The translations under genes and the position numbers were made by a program. From assembly GCA_943325515.2 (NCBI GenBank), contig CALPPS020000005.1:1-52800 (forward strand): 52,800 bases of DNA, read 5' to 3'. Every line of letters begins with the position of its first letter. Position 1 is the first letter of the stretch. The notes below the pieces were generated by a model. The model saw only the letters and a list, made by a program, of their open reading frames with translations. It was not told the origin of the DNA and made no database searches. Origin of the DNA: Flavobacterium psychrophilum. GTDB lineage: Bacteria; Bacteroidota; Bacteroidia; Flavobacteriales; Flavobacteriaceae. Positions 51,172 to 52,800 of this stretch are shown in pieces.

Positions 51172-52800
51172 TTAATTAAAATCAACATTTACAGTAACTT
51201 TAATAGTTCTGTATTGTGAAACCAAATCAAAACTATTCAGTACTTTCCGGATAGTTTTTTTTGTGCTTTGTAAGGAAGTTTCATTTGGAATTTTAACCAT
51301 TATAGTGCGGATATATTCGTTTCGAATTCTACCAATTGCTGGTTCTTCTGGACCAAGGACTGGAGTGGATAAGTTTTGTTGCAATACTTGATATAACCAT
51401 GTCGAACCTTCTTTTAATTTGTCAAATTCACGATGTTTCAATGTTAAACGAACTAAACGGAAAAACGGAGGATAATTATAAATCTTTCTATCGTATAATT
51501 GCTCTTTATACATTCCTTGATAATCGTTATTAGTTACTTGCTGAATAATATTATGTAAAGGATTATAAGTTTGGATTACAACTTTTCCTCTTTTTTCACC
51601 ACGCCCAGAGCGTCCAGAAACTTGTGTCATCATTTGATAACTTCTTTCAAAAGCTCTAAAATCAGGATGATAAAGCATATTATCTGCATTCATTATTCCT
51701 ACTAGAGATACATTATCAAAATCTAAACCTTTGGCAAGCATTTGTGTTCCTACTAAAACATCAATCTCTCTATTTTTAAATCCATCAATGATTTTATCAA
51801 AACTATATTTTCCTTTAGTAGTATCTTGATCCATACGTTTTATATTCTTTGTTGGAAATAATTCTGCCAATTCTAATTCAATTTGTTCGGTTCCAAAACC
51901 CTTGGTTTCTAAATCAACACTTGAACACACATGACAATTAGTTGGTTTTGACATATTATAACCGCAATAATGACAACGCATTTGGTTTTTATATTTATGA
52001 AAGGTCAAGCTCACATCACATTGAGGACATTGGGGCACATGACCACAAGTCATACATTCTAAAACGGGGGAAAAACCACGACGATTTTGAAATAAAATAA
52101 CTTGTTCACCATTAGAAAATGCTTCAGTAATTTCTTCAATTAAAGTCAAACTAAAATGTCCTTTCATCTTTTTTCGGAAATAGCTGTCTTTCAAATCCAC
52201 TAATTTTATTTCAGGCATTGGAACATTTCCAAAACGTTCTTTTAAAGAAACTAAACCGAATTTTGCTGATTGTACATTATAATAGGTTTCTATACTTGGT
52301 GTTGCAGATCCTAACAATACTTTTGCTTGATGAGCATTAGCTAAAACTATTGCAGCATCTCGTGCATGATATCTTGGCGCAGGATCTTGTTGTTTGAAAG
52401 TCTGTTCATGTTCTTCATCAACTATTATCAAACCAAGATTTGAAAAGGGTAAAAACAAAGCCGATCTTGCCCCTATTACCACTTGTGCTTTTTCGGAAGC
52501 ATTTAAAACTTGATTCCAAACTTCTATTCTCTCGTTATTACTGTATTTAGAGTGAAAGACAGCTACTTTGTTACCAAAATGCTTAGTCAATCGAGAAACT
52601 AGTTGAGTGGTTAGGGCAATTTCTGGCAATAGGTAAAGTACTTGCTTTTCTTTATCAAGATATTTTTCGATGAGTTTGGTGTAAATCTCAGTTTTTCCGC
52701 TTGAAGTTACTCCATGTAACAAACAAACTTCTTTTTCTAAAAACGATTTTTCTATTTCATCAAAAGCAATTTGTTGCGCTTCACTTAGAGATAAATTGTT
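51172..52800 (-). CDS. priA: primosomal protein N' (replication restart helicase), C-terminal part
   Basis: 542 residues are visible; the frame runs open to the window edge, so the N-terminal DNA-binding part (roughly 270 residues) is missing. Visible are Walker A GVTSSGKTEIY, the DEEH helicase box in LIIVDEEHEQTFKQQ, GSATPSIE, the eight-Cys zinc region (CMTCGHVPQCPQCD ... CHYCG ... CHVC) inserted in the helicase core, VLVGTQMLAKGLDF and SGRSGRGEKRG. PriA reloads the replisome at stalled forks. Confidence 0.95.
   Translation of the reverse strand, partial: NNLSLSEAQQIAFDEIEKSFLEKEVCLLHGVTSSGKTEIYTKLIEKYLDKEKQVLYLLPEIALTTQLVSRLTKHFGNKVAVFHSKYSNNERIEVWNQVLNASEKAQVVIGARSALFLPFSNLGLIIVDEEHEQTFKQQDPAPRYHARDAAIVLANAHQAKVLLGSATPSIETYYNVQSAKFGLVSLKERFGNVPMPEIKLVDLKDSYFRKKMKGHFSLTLIEEITEAFSNGEQVILFQNRRGFSPVLECMTCGHVPQCPQCDVSLTFHKYKNQMRCHYCGYNMSKPTNCHVCSSVDLETKGFGTEQIELELAELFPTKNIKRMDQDTTKGKYSFDKIIDGFKNREIDVLVGTQMLAKGLDFDNVSLVGIMNADNMLYHPDFRAFERSYQMMTQVSGRSGRGEKRGKVVIQTYNPLHNIIQQVTNNDYQGMYKEQLYDRKIYNYPPFFRLVRLTLKHREFDKLKEGSTWLYQVLQQNLSTPVLGPEEPAIGRIRNEYIRTIMVKIPNETSLQSTKKTIRKVLNSFDLVSQYRTIKVTVNVDFN

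Overview
The window looks like chromosomal housekeeping DNA from a member of the Flavobacteriaceae, most likely Flavobacterium or a close relative. The evidence is low GC with AT-rich intergenic gaps, type IX secretion (Por) C-terminal sorting domains on two secreted proteins, Bacteroidetes-only families (DUF4835, DUF6913, DUF6495, the Bacteroidetes form of RNA polymerase omega), an RprX/RprY-like two-component pair, almost no Shine-Dalgarno sequences, and many copies of the Bacteroidetes promoter (TTG at -33, TAnnTTTG at -7). I see no prophage, insertion sequence, CRISPR array, rRNA or tRNA. No gene-free stretch exceeds about 300 bases.

Layout. 1-165 is the end of a DUF5615 (PIN-like toxin) gene. 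395-1915 is a seven-repeat T9SS cargo protein. 2083-5459 holds threonine aldolase, divergent prfB with its programmed +1 frameshift, and lpxD. A candidate small structured RNA lies at 5505-5570. 5574-9158 (minus strand) holds a dienelactone hydrolase, a Lys-rich basic protein and the PiT phosphate transporter with its PhoU-like partner. 9336-14857 holds an acyl-CoA carboxylase beta subunit, a small secreted protein, a long RluA-type pseudouridine synthase and an M1 peptidase. 14898-16890 holds menE and a CPBP protease. 17092-19548 is a TonB-dependent-receptor-like barrel. fumC at 19975 is preceded by a structured leader element.

21481-28140 holds small unlinked genes (CAP lipoprotein, GNAT, VF530, smpB, pcm) and a co-directional run of a Gfo/Idh oxidoreductase, 3-hydroxybutyryl-CoA dehydrogenase, DUF1015 and yggS. 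28219-31240 is exonuclease-GIY-YIG, miaA and acyl-ACP thioesterase. 31273-36829 (minus) holds the RprXY-like pair, coaE, a family 2 glycosyltransferase and a second T9SS cargo. 36927-43095 holds fabV and the bamD-rpoZ-coaBC-DUF4835-recN operon. 43204-46356 holds dapA with DUF6913 and a 5'-nucleotidase split into two secreted proteins. 46432-50287 (minus) holds ligA, DUF6495 and the rpsF-rpsR-rplI operon. The window ends with an orphan LytTR regulator and the C-terminal two thirds of priA.

The most unusual feature is not a gene. At least six places, mostly gaps next to stop or start codons, carry arrays with an exact 7-base period built as a conserved hexamer plus one freely varying base. The clearest is 14 units of NTCGGTT after prfB. 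Related NTCRRTT (reverse AAYYGAN) arrays cluster at 24.2-28.2 kb; one is an inverted pair filling a whole gap and one lies inside the yggS coding region. Two compact GC-rich RNA-like elements (5505-5570 and 19887-19942) are the next best candidates for new biology.
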